Shown here: positions 44,813 through 54,233 of the stretch, piece by piece
How the letters are laid out: every line of letters begins with the position of its first letter
Numbering within the stretch: the first letter of the stretch is position 1
From: Thermoanaerobacterium sp. CMT5567-10
GTDB taxonomy: Bacteria > Bacillota > Thermoanaerobacteria > Thermoanaerobacterales > Thermoanaerobacteraceae
Length of the DNA: 64,000 nt
Direction: 5' to 3'
Assembly: GCF_030534315.2 (NCBI RefSeq)
Contig: NZ_CP130558.2
Span: 372,001-436,000, forward strand
Position numbers and translations under genes: made by a program
Notes under the pieces: generated by a model
What the model was told of the DNA's origin: nothing
The model's database searches: none
Seen by the model: only the letters and a program-made list of their open reading frames with translations

Positions 44813-47414
44813 ATTTTGCATCATACCAATTTTTACCACATCCAATATCTACAACCAAAGGAACTCTTAGTTTTATGACATTTTCCATTATAGTCTTTAA
44901 TAAGTCTTTGACGATTTCAACTTCATCAGGAGAAGTATCTACAATAAGTTCATCATGAATCTGAAGTATTAATTTCGATTTTAATGATCTTGCCTTTAAC
45001 TCATTGTATACTTTCACCATTGACATTTTTATTATATCTGCAGCACTTCCTTGAATAGGCGTATTCATCGCCATTCTCTCGCCAAATGACCTTTGATTGT
45101 AATTCTTTGAATTAATCTCCGGTATATACCTCCTTCTATTCAAAATAGTCGTCACATATCCATTTTCTCTGGCAAATTTGACTACCGAATCGATGTAATT
45201 TTTAACTCCTTTATACCTATCAAAATAATTGTCTATATATTCTTTTGCCTCTTTGCGAGAGATCTTTAAATCTCTAGAGAGACCATAATCGCTTATACCA
45301 TATACGATTCCGAAATTTACAGCTTTCGCACGCCTTCTCATTTCACCAGTAACTTTTTCAGGGGCGATCTTAAACACTTCCGACGCTGTCCTTAAATGTA
45401 TGTCTTCATTGTTTAAAAATGACTCAATAAGCTTTTCATCCTCTGAAAGATGTGCAAGAACTCTCAACTCTATCTGTGAATAATCAGCGGATACAATGTA
45501 TCCTCCTTGAAAGCTGGATATGAATGCTTTCCTTATTCTTCTGCCAAACTCATCTCTTACTGGTATATTCTGTAAATTAGGCTCTGTAGAGCTGATTCTC
45601 CCCGTTGCTGCAACTATCTGCTTAAATGTAGAATGAACTTTGTCATCCTTGTCCATTATTGGAATGAAGCCATCTATATATGTTGATTTCAGCTTCATAA
45701 GCTGTCTGTATTCGATTATCTCCCCAACTATTTCATTATATGGCATAAGCTCCACAAGAACTTCCATATCAGTGGAATATCCCGTTTTAGTCTTTTTTAT
45801 TGCAGGCAAATTCAATTTATCAAACAAAAACTCTGATAACTGTTTGGTAGAATTTATATTAAATTCATATCCTGCAGCGTCATATATGTCTTTTATTATT
45901 TTATCTGTCTTTTCATCTATCTCTTTCGATAAATCTTTTAAGACATCTTTATCTAATGTAAATCCATATACCTCCATAGATTTTAGCACTTCTACCAGCG
46001 GAAGCTCAACATTATTAAGAAGCTCTTCCATTTCCATTTCTTTTATAAAGGACATTAGTTTATCTTTTAATTTAGATAATTTAGATGCAGTAGCACACAG
46101 ATAATCAATTAAAAGCTTCTTATCTATGTCATCGTAACTCTTTTTGCTTTTGCCTTTTCCTAGTATATCTTCAATATTAGGTATGTCCTCTTTTAAATAC
46201 TTCTTTAAGACACGGCCTATGTCGTAATTGGATTCCGACGGATTTAGCAGATAAGTCATTATTGCAGTATCGTAAAATTTACATTTTAGCTCAATACCAT
46301 GGTATGAAAGATTAACAAAAAAGTCTTTTATATCATGACATATAAGTGCAAACTTCTCATTATCTAATAATTTAAATTCTTCATAGTCATCTACTTCAAC
46401 AAAAAATATTTCATCATCAGTGGCAAATGATACAGCTTTTACTTCGCCTTCAAGTATTAATGGATAAAATGATACTGTATCTTCTCTCTTTAGCAGCTCT
46501 CTTACATATTTAAAGTCTCTTACAGGCCACTCTTTGACTTCTCTAATATCATCAGCATCTTTTTTTAGGTCATTAATTAAACTGGTAAACTCCAACTTCT
46601 CAAATAAATCTATTAATTTTTCTCTATCATAATCCTTCATTTGGTATTCGCTTAAATCTATTTCAATTGGAACATTTCTCTCTATAGTAGCAAGTTTTTT
46701 ACTTAGCACAGCCATTTCTGTATTATTTTCAATATTTTCTCTTATTTTTCCTTTTAATTTATCAGTATTCATAAGGACATTCTCGATAGAGCCAAATTCT
46801 TTAATAAGTTTTATCGCTGTCTTTTCTCCTATATTAGGCACGCCAGGAATATTGTCAGATTTATCACCCATAAGGCCCTTTAAATCAATAAACTGGCGTG
46901 GAGTAACCTCATACCTCTCAATGACTGCCCTTTCATCGTATTCCTCCATCTGAGTTATGCCTTTTTTGCATATCTTCACTTTCACATCGTTTGATACAAG
47001 TTGAAGTGCATCCCTATCACCAGTGACAATCAATACTTTTAAGCCATTTTCAGATGCAATTTTAGATACAGTACCTATTATATCATCTGCTTCAAATCCT
47101 TCAATCTCAATTGTCTTTATATTAAATGCATTGATAACATCTTTTAAAATATCCACCTGCTCAATAAGTTCCTCAGGCATAGACTGTCTGGTGCCTTTAT
47201 AAGCACTGTACTCTTTATGCCTAAAAGTTGGAGCTTTTTTATCAAATGCAACAGCTATATAATCAGGTCTTTCTTCATCAAGCAGTTTAATCAGCATCAT
47301 TGAAAAACCGTATATGGCATTTGTATGCAGTCCTTCACTGTTCATTAAATCTGGAAGCGCAAAATACGCTCTGTACATTAAGCTATTTCCGTCTATGATT
47401 AAAAATTTTGACAT
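44811..47414 (-). CDS. polA: DNA polymerase I, probably without proofreading
   Basis: 867 residues. The N-terminal 5'-nuclease domain (1-290) has FLIIDGNSLMYRAYFALP, EGFEADDIIGT and LMGDKSDNIPGVPNIGEKTA. The middle 3'-5' exonuclease-like domain (about 300-450) lacks the DxE metal site (SFYPLIL where DTET is expected). The polymerase domain has motif A SADYSQIELRVLAHLSED, motif B RRRAKAVNFGIVYG and motif C QIHDEL. It fills gaps after primer removal and in excision repair. Loss of proofreading is shared with Bacillus and Thermus enzymes. The ATG at 47414 follows AGGAGTGAG. Confidence 0.96.
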   Translation of the reverse strand: MSKFLIIDGNSLMYRAYFALPDLMNSEGLHTNAIYGFSMMLIKLLDEERPDYIAVAFDKKAPTFRHKEYSAYKGTRQSMPEELIEQVDILKDVINAFNIKTIEIEGFEADDIIGTVSKIASENGLKVLIVTGDRDALQLVSNDVKVKICKKGITQMEEYDERAVIERYEVTPRQFIDLKGLMGDKSDNIPGVPNIGEKTAIKLIKEFGSIENVLMNTDKLKGKIRENIENNTEMAVLSKKLATIERNVPIEIDLSEYQMKDYDREKLIDLFEKLEFTSLINDLKKDADDIREVKEWPVRDFKYVRELLKREDTVSFYPLILEGEVKAVSFATDDEIFFVEVDDYEEFKLLDNEKFALICHDIKDFFVNLSYHGIELKCKFYDTAIMTYLLNPSESNYDIGRVLKKYLKEDIPNIEDILGKGKSKKSYDDIDKKLLIDYLCATASKLSKLKDKLMSFIKEMEMEELLNNVELPLVEVLKSMEVYGFTLDKDVLKDLSKEIDEKTDKIIKDIYDAAGYEFNINSTKQLSEFLFDKLNLPAIKKTKTGYSTDMEVLVELMPYNEIVGEIIEYRQLMKLKSTYIDGFIPIMDKDDKVHSTFKQIVAATGRISSTEPNLQNIPVRDEFGRRIRKAFISSFQGGYIVSADYSQIELRVLAHLSEDEKLIESFLNNEDIHLRTASEVFKIAPEKVTGEMRRRAKAVNFGIVYGISDYGLSRDLKISRKEAKEYIDNYFDRYKGVKNYIDSVVKFARENGYVTTILNRRRYIPEINSKNYNQRSFGERMAMNTPIQGSAADIIKMSMVKVYNELKARSLKSKLILQIHDELIVDTSPDEVEIVKDLLKTIMENVIKLRVPLVVDIGCGKNWYDAK

Positions 47415-47484
47415 ACGCTCACTCCTATTTAACTTCTTGTAATCTAATATACCGCAAAAAAAAGAGGATGTAAATTGTCCATAA

Positions 47485-48651
47485 TTATTTTTTAAACAAT
47501 TTATATCCTACATAAATTAAATATGCCAATATTGAAAACGGCAATAAATATATGGATATTATAAATACATATTTTAAAAATTCAAAAAATATATTAAGAC
47601 TTTTAGAACCAGCATTCAATATATCATTTAAAAAACTTGTACTGAAAATTTTGCTGATTTTTGTTTGTGGCTTAGTCGATACAAATGTCAAATTGATTGT
47701 GCTCATGCTGGTCATATTGTCCCATATCTTTATTTGATTCTTATATGAATCAATCTGTGTCATCACTTCATTTAATTTATCTTCAACTTGCAGTATATCG
47801 GAAATATTACTTGCTTTTTTCAACAACTCCTGCAATTTCTCTTCTTGTATTTCGAGATTTTTTATTCTAGACTCCACATCATAGTATTGTTCTGTTATAT
47901 CATTGCTATTAATTCTTATTGTTTTAACGTCGCCTAAGGATTTAATACTTGCAATGACATCTTCAAAATCATTTGAAGGTATTTTTAATACGACGTTTAT
48001 CGTTTTTTTATTATCGCTTGTGCTGCTTTCACTTGAACTTTCAATATACCCATTATATTGCTTGCTTATGTTTAATATCTTATTATAGCATTCATCTGCA
48101 CTGTCTGTTTCAATGGAAATTGTCGCATCCTTAGTTATTTTTCTTTTATAGTTCGCATCCAATCCTCTATTTAAATCAGATGCATTAGCCTGTGATACAT
48201 CTTTTTTTAAATCAGACGCAACTTTACCACTGCTTATGGAAGTCTGTGAAGAATAATTTACAGCACTTTTTGTACTAAGAGCAGTTTCAGTAACACCGAC
48301 ATTATTTATTTTATTCTCAAAAAGTTTAAATCCAAGTGACAATATAAATAGTGATGCAAATACAGCAAAAGCAATTATAAATTTCCTCTTCCCTAATTTT
48401 TTGTAGCTTTGCCCTGATTCTAAGTTTTTCTTTTCTTCTAGTAATTTAGCGTGCAGCATATCATTGAAGTTGCTTGGCAATTCTACAGGAGGCATATTCT
48501 GTAAAAACTCCTTCACAGACATTAACTCGTAATAATCATTTTTACATTCTGTACATAAGGCTAAATGACCCTTTACCTCTTCCATCTGTCTTTTGCTTAA
48601 CTCTTCATCGATATAAAAGTTAATCAATTTCTTGACCTTACTGCACTGCAT
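47485..48651 (-). CDS. Zinc-finger anti-sigma factor with DUF4349 domain
   Basis: 388 residues. The N-terminal anti-sigma zinc finger (about 1-50) has Cys3 and the HLALCTEC motif (HxxxCxxC). A membrane span lies at about 89-108. The outside part (about 165-345) matches DUF4349, including SSESSTSDNKKTINVVLKIPSNDFEDV-type strands and a coiled coil (about 255-310, YYDVESRIKNLEIQEEKLQELL). A second span at about 355-380 ends the protein. The start codon overlaps the sigma-factor stop by one base. It should bind and hold the ECF sigma factor, with the DUF4349 part sensing the envelope; the signal is unknown. Confidence 0.88.
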   Translation of the reverse strand: MQCSKVKKLINFYIDEELSKRQMEEVKGHLALCTECKNDYYELMSVKEFLQNMPPVELPSNFNDMLHAKLLEEKKNLESGQSYKKLGKRKFIIAFAVFASLFILSLGFKLFENKINNVGVTETALSTKSAVNYSSQTSISSGKVASDLKKDVSQANASDLNRGLDANYKRKITKDATISIETDSADECYNKILNISKQYNGYIESSSESSTSDNKKTINVVLKIPSNDFEDVIASIKSLGDVKTIRINSNDITEQYYDVESRIKNLEIQEEKLQELLKKASNISDILQVEDKLNEVMTQIDSYKNQIKIWDNMTSMSTINLTFVSTKPQTKISKIFSTSFLNDILNAGSKSLNIFFEFLKYVFIISIYLLPFSILAYLIYVGYKLFKK

Positions 48652-49208
48652 TATATTTGCCCCCTTTCTTCAACAACATTTATAAACCCCGGTATCTTTT
48701 TTAAATTTTCTTTAAGAATATTTCTCGCTCTTGATATTCTAGACTTTACCGTCCCAATATTTGTATTTGTTATTTCCGCTATTTCATTGTATGTAAGTCC
48801 TTCTATATCTCTGAGTATTAAGACAGTCTTGTACTCACTTTTTAGTTTATTCAACTCATCTATTATAATCTTTCTAGTAACTTTATCATCGAAGATATTC
48901 TCAGGGGTTCTAAAATCACTTATTTCTTCCAAATGTTCCTCAACACCTTTTTTCTTTCTAATAAAATCAAGTGAAACATTGACAGCAATTCGATAAAGCC
49001 ATGTCTTAAATTCACTGTTGCCTTTGAATTTTTTTAAATTTATATAGGCCTTTATAAGGGTCTCCTGTGTTAAATCCAAAGCATCTTCTTTGACATCTAC
49101 AAGCCTGTATATGACATTATATATATAATTTTGATAAGTGCTTATTACGTTTTCAAATGATTCGATATCTCCTTCTTGTGCCTTTAAAAGGAGCTGTTTT
49201 TCATCCAA
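48651..49208 (-). CDS. ECF-type RNA polymerase sigma factor (SigW/SigE-like)
   Basis: 185 residues from the TTG at 49208, behind GGGAGGTC. Region 2 (about 20-90) includes NYIYNVIYRLVDVKEDALDLTQETLIKAYINLKKF and FKTWLYRIAVNVSLDFIRKKK. Region 4 (about 120-175) includes LILRDIEGLTYNEIAEITNTNIGTVKSRISRARNIL. No region 1.1 or 3 is present, as expected for ECF. It is overlapped by its anti-sigma gene. A motif GGAAC-N16-CGTC sits upstream (49233-49260), consistent with autoregulation, and a second copy precedes the SLH gene at 54315. Confidence 0.94.
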   Translation of the reverse strand: MDEKQLLLKAQEGDIESFENVISTYQNYIYNVIYRLVDVKEDALDLTQETLIKAYINLKKFKGNSEFKTWLYRIAVNVSLDFIRKKKGVEEHLEEISDFRTPENIFDDKVTRKIIIDELNKLKSEYKTVLILRDIEGLTYNEIAEITNTNIGTVKSRISRARNILKENLKKIPGFINVVEERGQI

Positions 49209-49232
49209 TCATAAGACCTCCCCTCAATAAAT

Positions 49233-49260
49233 ATGACGAAAATACAAAAGATAAGTTCCA
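49233..49260 (-). promoter_or_regulatory. ECF-type autoregulatory promoter of the sigma-factor operon
   Basis: Minus-strand TGGAAC (49260-49255), exactly 16 nt, then CGTC (49238-49235), the ECF-type -35/-10 pattern (GGAAC / CGTC). It lies 27-52 nt upstream of the sigma-factor start. Confidence 0.7.
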
Positions 49261-49303
49261 AAATTTTAGTTATTTTTATTCTATCAGAAAAGTCAAAAAG
49301 CAC

Positions 49304-49328
49304 AAAAAAATAAGCGCTACTGACGCTT
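49304..49328 (-). terminator. Terminator of the L,D-transpeptidase gene
   Basis: AAGCG (49312-49316) and CGCTT (49324-49328) close a 7-nt loop, followed by a T-run (49311-49304) on the minus strand. It overlaps the gene end. Confidence 0.7.
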
Positions 49329-50477
49329 AATATATATTTTGTTTGATGATGAATCAACTATTATATTTAGTCCATACATACTTTTCAAGTCTTTTTGATT
49401 TATATAAGATTTGCTATTATATATTTTATATTTAACTGGATTGCCATCGATAGTTACCCCTTTATGTTCACCCCATTCAACCTTGTGACCTGTCATATTG
49501 CAAAATTCTTTAATTGGAATATATATGTCTCTATCTTGATAGTCAGCATAATCAGTTGTGTGTAAAAACTTGCCTTCATAGTAAATGATGTTGCCCATCA
49601 TCTTAATCGTCTTTATATTGTCGTCGATGCTGAACTTTACTCCCGTCACATTTCCTATATCACTAATATTTGCATAATTCTTATCATCGATTAAAATTAA
49701 ATTCAAACTTTTAATTTTTTCGTCGTCAATGTTGAAAAAACCTTTGATATCACTAACATTTATGTAAAGCTGACCTTTATCCGATACATACACATCATCG
49801 CTTACAAGTTCGTTATTGTGGATGACCTTGTATCCTTCTGAAAATACCAAAGGATCGCTGATGTTTATGTATTTATATAATTTATCAAAAGTATCATCGC
49901 TTACTTTTATACCTTCATCACTTAATTCTTTCTTGATTAACTGCCTCGTATTTAAACCTTTTTTATAGAAGTCGGGATATACAAACAGCGCTTTACCACC
50001 TGTTGGAGATGTCTTTGCAAACATCGTTTGATACACGACATTGACAATGTCACCGTAATTGACCATTTCATAAATTTCTTCTACATCTGATTCATACATC
50101 CTTATGCATCCTGACGATGCTAAAGTGCCTATAGATGATGGCATATTATTTCCATGTATGCCATAATCGCTGTAAAATCCTATCCATCTATACCCAAGTG
50201 GGTTATTAGGACCAGATGGAACTACTTGACCATTCCATGGCGATATCCATGTGGGGTTTACCTGTTTATTTATAATCCTGTACGTTCCTAATGGGGATGT
50301 AGACACAATTTTACCAACTGCAATGGGATAAAGTTTTGACACGCTTTGAGAAACAAAATATATCGTTCTAGAAGGGATATTTACTGTTATAGTACTTGCA
50401 AAACCATAACATGTGTTTGCAAGTGCAAAAATAAAAATCAATATCAAAGTTATAGAACATCTTCTTTTAATCTGCAA
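49317..50477 (-). CDS. Secreted L,D-transpeptidase (YkuD) with copper-amine-oxidase-like C-terminal domain
   Basis: 386 residues from the TTG at 50477, chosen because AGAGGTGT lies upstream and a clean signal peptide follows (QIKRRCSITLILIFIF to CYGFAS). A longer in-frame start, ATG at 50582, overlaps the upstream stop (ATGA) and adds a second hydrophobic segment, so it cannot be excluded. YkuD catalytic residues: His in IHGNNMPSSIG and Cys in SSGCIRM. The C-terminal half (about 245-385) resembles the copper-amine-oxidase N1 / stalk repeat domain. It makes meso-Dap to meso-Dap or lipoprotein-type cross-links in peptidoglycan. Confidence 0.88.
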   Translation of the reverse strand: MQIKRRCSITLILIFIFALANTCYGFASTITVNIPSRTIYFVSQSVSKLYPIAVGKIVSTSPLGTYRIINKQVNPTWISPWNGQVVPSGPNNPLGYRWIGFYSDYGIHGNNMPSSIGTLASSGCIRMYESDVEEIYEMVNYGDIVNVVYQTMFAKTSPTGGKALFVYPDFYKKGLNTRQLIKKELSDEGIKVSDDTFDKLYKYINISDPLVFSEGYKVIHNNELVSDDVYVSDKGQLYINVSDIKGFFNIDDEKIKSLNLILIDDKNYANISDIGNVTGVKFSIDDNIKTIKMMGNIIYYEGKFLHTTDYADYQDRDIYIPIKEFCNMTGHKVEWGEHKGVTIDGNPVKYKIYNSKSYINQKDLKSMYGLNIIVDSSSNKIYIKRQ

Positions 50478-50578
50478 CTTTACACCTCTTTTCACAAATT
50501 TTATCGATAATAAAAGCGCAAAACTTACCGTCGCCACGCCTATTACTTTATTTATGATAAAATTTATGAAAATATGAA

Positions 50579-51091
50579 TCATATTTTGTTTTTAATCTCT
50601 TCTTTTAATTTTTTTGAATCAGGTGTAGAAAATACAATTTTAGCTGCATATCTTTCGAAAAATAAGAAGTAATAAATTTTTACAGGGGATTTTAATTCAA
50701 TCTCTAGCAAATTCTTTTTAGACACTATCATGCTACATATACTATCAAAAACATGAATACCTCTTCTGTACATATTTCTATTCCCTGCTTCACTTATATA
50801 TGCAATATTATCATATCTTATTCTGACAAAGCCCATAATACCTAATGATATGACAAGATAATCTTCTAATAAAATAATTTGAGAAATCCCGATTGAAAAT
50901 AATATAATAGATAATACCATCAACAAAATTATGTACAGCACCCACCAGAGAATTGATAATTCAATATTAAACCCCTTAATATTAACATCTACAAATACGT
51001 ATACAAACAATAGGGCTACGCTTATTAAAATAAGCAACGTCAAAAAATACAATACAAATCTGCTGAATTTGTCAAAAATATAATACTTCAT
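50579..51091 (-). CDS. Two-span membrane protein with a PH-like C-terminal region, function unknown
   Basis: 170 residues. Two membrane spans (about 12-36 and 45-70) are followed by a soluble part (about 75-170, LEDYLVISLGIMGFVRIRYDNIAYISEAG) that looks like a bacterial pleckstrin-homology-type domain: alternating strands and a C-terminal helix. No enzymatic motif is seen. The ATG at 51091 follows GGAGGGAAA. It immediately precedes the L,D-transpeptidase gene on the same strand, perhaps cotranscribed. Confidence 0.6.
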   Translation of the reverse strand: MKYYIFDKFSRFVLYFLTLLILISVALLFVYVFVDVNIKGFNIELSILWWVLYIILLMVLSIILFSIGISQIILLEDYLVISLGIMGFVRIRYDNIAYISEAGNRNMYRRGIHVFDSICSMIVSKKNLLEIELKSPVKIYYFLFFERYAAKIVFSTPDSKKLKEEIKNKI

Positions 51092-51237
51092 AAATTTCCC
51101 TCCAGAAATAAATTTGATAAATGAAATTTTACATTATATATAAATTAATTTCAAGTTAATAAAATACTTAATCTTACAAATAATAAAAAGGTAATATGTA
51201 AGGGTCTAATTCATATATAATTGGAGGCGTATTTAAT

Positions 51238-52587
51238 TTGGAAAGTGGTAATTTATCTGTAAATGAACTTGTTTTAGTAGGTGTAGGTGGAATACTTGGT
51301 GCCGGTTTTTTTCTAGCAAGTGGCATTGCAATACATACTGCAGGACCTATAGTTTTATTAGATTATGGAATATCTGCTTTTATAATGTCTGAAGTTTTCT
51401 GCGCATTATCAGAAATGATCGTTGCAAATCCTGTTGACGGCTCGTTTAGAGTTTATGCTGAAGAAGCACTAGGTGACATAGGTGGCTTTTTAAGTGGATG
51501 GGTTTATTGGACTGCAGGTGTATTCATAATGTCCAGCGAAGTAACAGCATCAGCAATATTCACCAAATTCTGGTTTCCTAATGTACCATTGTGGATTTTC
51601 GCTTTAATATATTCTGTTATGGTTCTGTTTGTAAATGCTTTAGGCACAAAGAATTTCGGCACAATCGAGTCGTGGTTTTCTACCATCAAGATATCTGCAC
51701 TATTTATAATAACTATAGTTGGAATCTTGACGCTTTTGGGATTTTTTGGCAGTAAAAGTGAAATAGGTGTTAAAAACTATTTTATCCATGGAGGTTTAGC
51801 ACCAAACGGCATAAAAGGCTTCTTAGGAGCAATGTTGATGTCCCTAATACCATTCGGTGGCGTCGAAGTCACTGCAATGACAGCATCTAAAACAAAAAAG
51901 CCAAAAAAATATGTACCTATAGCCAGAAAATATATTGTTTTATTTCTGTCGACTTTATACCTTTCGTCAATTGCCGTCCTGCTAGGCGTAATCCCATGGT
52001 ATAAAGTTTCTACAAAAGAAAGCCCATTTAATAAGCTACTTTCGTTTACCAATATACCTTACATAGACTCCATAATGAATTTTGTAATACTTACGGCTGC
52101 ACTGACTACTATGAATGGTGCCATGTATGGTGTGACACAAGTCATGTATTCCTTAGGTAAAGGAAGATTTGCTCCAACTTTTTTAAGCAAAGTGACAAAA
52201 AGAGATGTGCCAATTTATGCACTTTTATTTAGCAGTGTAGGTTTATTAACAGCAGTCATACTTTCATACATTCTTCCAAAAGATGTATATGAATATATAA
52301 CAAGCGCCACCGGTTTTATACAATTTTTTAACTGGATAATTATTTTATACACGTTTATAAAATACAGACCAATACTTAAAGATAAAAATCCTGAATACTT
52401 TGAACGCCAAAAGTATGGCTTCCCTCTAAGACCATGGTTTACGATTGTATTAATAATTACAGTTCTTCTATCAACACTGGTCGTACCAAAACAAGCAATA
52501 GGCTTTTTTGGTGGACTAATACTGCTGATTATTATACTTTTGTTGTACTTCATTGCCAAAAAGCTAGATTTATTTGATAAATGGTAA
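51238..52587 (+). CDS. APC-superfamily amino acid permease
   Basis: 449 residues with about 12 membrane spans. The APC-family N-terminal block VLVGVGGILGAGFFLASGIAI and GPIVLLDYGISAFIMSEVFCALSEMI are present, as is the VNALGTKNFGTIES region. It imports amino acids or related amines with protons; the substrate is not predictable. The start is TTG at 51238 behind TTGGAGGCG. A TATAAT lies near 51216. It is monocistronic and ends in a strong terminator. Confidence 0.9.
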   Translation: MESGNLSVNELVLVGVGGILGAGFFLASGIAIHTAGPIVLLDYGISAFIMSEVFCALSEMIVANPVDGSFRVYAEEALGDIGGFLSGWVYWTAGVFIMSSEVTASAIFTKFWFPNVPLWIFALIYSVMVLFVNALGTKNFGTIESWFSTIKISALFIITIVGILTLLGFFGSKSEIGVKNYFIHGGLAPNGIKGFLGAMLMSLIPFGGVEVTAMTASKTKKPKKYVPIARKYIVLFLSTLYLSSIAVLLGVIPWYKVSTKESPFNKLLSFTNIPYIDSIMNFVILTAALTTMNGAMYGVTQVMYSLGKGRFAPTFLSKVTKRDVPIYALLFSSVGLLTAVILSYILPKDVYEYITSATGFIQFFNWIIILYTFIKYRPILKDKNPEYFERQKYGFPLRPWFTIVLIITVLLSTLVVPKQAIGFFGGLILLIIILLLYFIAKKLDLFDKW

Positions 52588-52613
52588 AAATATCGGGAAT
52601 ACCCGATATTTTT
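52586..52613 (+). terminator. Bidirectional terminator of permease / PspC genes
   Basis: A perfect 12-bp stem (52586-52597 with 52602-52613) with a 4-nt loop and T-runs on both strands. Confidence 0.9.
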
Positions 52614-52619
52614 AGTTCA

Positions 52620-53033
52620 CTATTTTTTAAACACAAACAAAAGTCCAAATGCAATGAGAATAACAGGCCAAAAAAGCTTTAAATAAAACCATGGGATAAA
52701 AGTCCTAGCAAGAAGGTATATGCCAACTGCGATTAAAATCCATCCAAAGATTTCACCACTTCTCTTTCCACTTGACACTACCTTTGCGTTTTCTGTATCT
52801 TTTACTTCATTAACATCGCTAGAATTAAAATCGCTATTTTTAAGCTGATATGGATTTTCAGGCACAACAATCCACGCTATTATATAAAGCAAAACACCGG
52901 TACCACCTACTAAAGCAATTAAAGCCCATATAAGTCTTACAATCGTCACATCAATGTCAAAGTACTCAGCTATCCCTCCGCAGACACCACCGATAATAAC
53001 CTGATTTCTAGAGCGGTACAATCTTTTATCCAC
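52620..53033 (-). CDS. PspC-domain envelope stress protein
   Basis: 137 residues from the GTG at 53033, behind AGGAGGTCTCA. The PspC domain lies at the N-terminus: KRLYRSRNQVIIGGVCGGIAEYFDIDVTIVRLIWALIALVGGTGVLLYIIAWIV. A linker is followed by two more membrane spans ending in basic residues. PspC proteins relate to phage-shock/LiaI-type envelope stress responses. It is convergent with the permease gene. Confidence 0.9.
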   Translation of the reverse strand: MDKRLYRSRNQVIIGGVCGGIAEYFDIDVTIVRLIWALIALVGGTGVLLYIIAWIVVPENPYQLKNSDFNSSDVNEVKDTENAKVVSSGKRSGEIFGWILIAVGIYLLARTFIPWFYLKLFWPVILIAFGLLFVFKK

Positions 53034-53292
53034 ATTGAGACCTCCTTTTTCACAAATCAATTTTATAATTTTTAGCAGATTAACAAAAACACAAAATATT
53101 ATTGCTTAAAAACAATGTATAATAAAAAATACACCCCCTTTTGCAAAACAATTTTCTACTTTGTATTAAATACTTACTATAAATTATACCCAACATAAAT
53201 GTTTTTGGAAAGCAAATTTTAACGAATCAGATTAAATCACAAAGAAAATTTCATAGCGTATTATAGAATATAATATTTTAGGAGGTGTAGCT

Positions 53293-54216
53293 ATGGACAA
53301 TAAATGGTATTTTGATATAGCGCCAGGTGCTATCGATGATTTAAATGAACATGCCCGCGACATAACGACTCTTATCCCTTTTTGGTATGGAGTAAAATCA
53401 GACGGAGCGTTAGCAGATATGTCATCGCAAGAAGTCAAAAATATTGCATTGCAAAATGACCTGCCCATTTTCCCTATTATTCACAACTACTCAGATCCTA
53501 AGAAATCTCAGCTTATACACGACCTTTTATCAAATATACATTTAAGAAATACATTAATATCAAATATAACGAATCTCGCATTGTACAATAATTACCCTGG
53601 AATAAATATCGATTTTGAGTTTGTACCTCCCGAAGACAGAAACAATCTAAATGCATTTATGGAAAACCTGTATAACTCTCTTAAAAATGCTGAAAAAATC
53701 GTGACAATTTCATTGCCAGCAGAAATAGAAGACAATCCGCGCCATCCTTTTTCAGGAGCTTTTCAGTACTCCATATTAGGTCAATTTACGGATCAGGCAT
53801 ATATTTTAGCATACGACGAACATTTTTCCAATCCAGGGCCAATTGCATCGATAGGTTTCGTACGCAGCGTTCTAAATTACGCTGTTACAGCTATACCACC
53901 AAGAAAAATTTGGCTTGGAATGGCTGTATACGGCTATGACTGGGCAGAAGGTTCTAATTATCCCAGAACATTATCTTACTCACAAGCAATAGAAACTGCT
54001 AAAAATCTTGGTGCAACGATAATATATGACGAAACCGCCCAAGAATCCACATACACATATACAATCGACTCTGTAAAACACACAGTATGGTTTGAAGACT
54101 CTAGAAGCTTTCAAGCCAAACTACCCTTGATTTCACAATACAACTTATCCGGCATAGCCGTCTGGAGACTTGGTCAAGAAGATCCTAATATCTGGAATAT
54201 AATCAGAGGAAGTTAA
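53293..54216 (+). CDS. GH18-family (YaaH/YdhD-like) glycosidase, no LysM
   Basis: 307 residues of a TIM-barrel-like family 18 protein. The catalytic motif DxxDxDxE appears in modified form as NYPGINIDFEFVPPED (Asp-x-Glu), plus MAVYGYDWAEG and WFEDSRSFQAKL near the C-terminus. Spore-germination glycosidases such as YaaH have N-terminal LysM repeats, which are absent here, and there is no signal peptide. The ATG at 53293 follows TAGGAGGTG. It may act on spore cortex or be intracellular; unproven. It is followed 18 nt later by an ECF-type promoter region. Confidence 0.82.
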   Translation: MDNKWYFDIAPGAIDDLNEHARDITTLIPFWYGVKSDGALADMSSQEVKNIALQNDLPIFPIIHNYSDPKKSQLIHDLLSNIHLRNTLISNITNLALYNNYPGINIDFEFVPPEDRNNLNAFMENLYNSLKNAEKIVTISLPAEIEDNPRHPFSGAFQYSILGQFTDQAYILAYDEHFSNPGPIASIGFVRSVLNYAVTAIPPRKIWLGMAVYGYDWAEGSNYPRTLSYSQAIETAKNLGATIIYDETAQESTYTYTIDSVKHTVWFEDSRSFQAKLPLISQYNLSGIAVWRLGQEDPNIWNIIRGS

Positions 54217-54233
54217 CCCTTCCTTATTTTTAT

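Noticed and set aside
45640-46104. 154-codon plus-strand open frame inside polA
   Set aside because: Antisense to DNA polymerase I; serine-rich shadow frame.
53240-53290. Sigma-E/K sporulation promoter (CATAnnnTA) before the GH18 gene
   Set aside because: A CATAGCGTA match exists, but no -35 element at the right distance was found.
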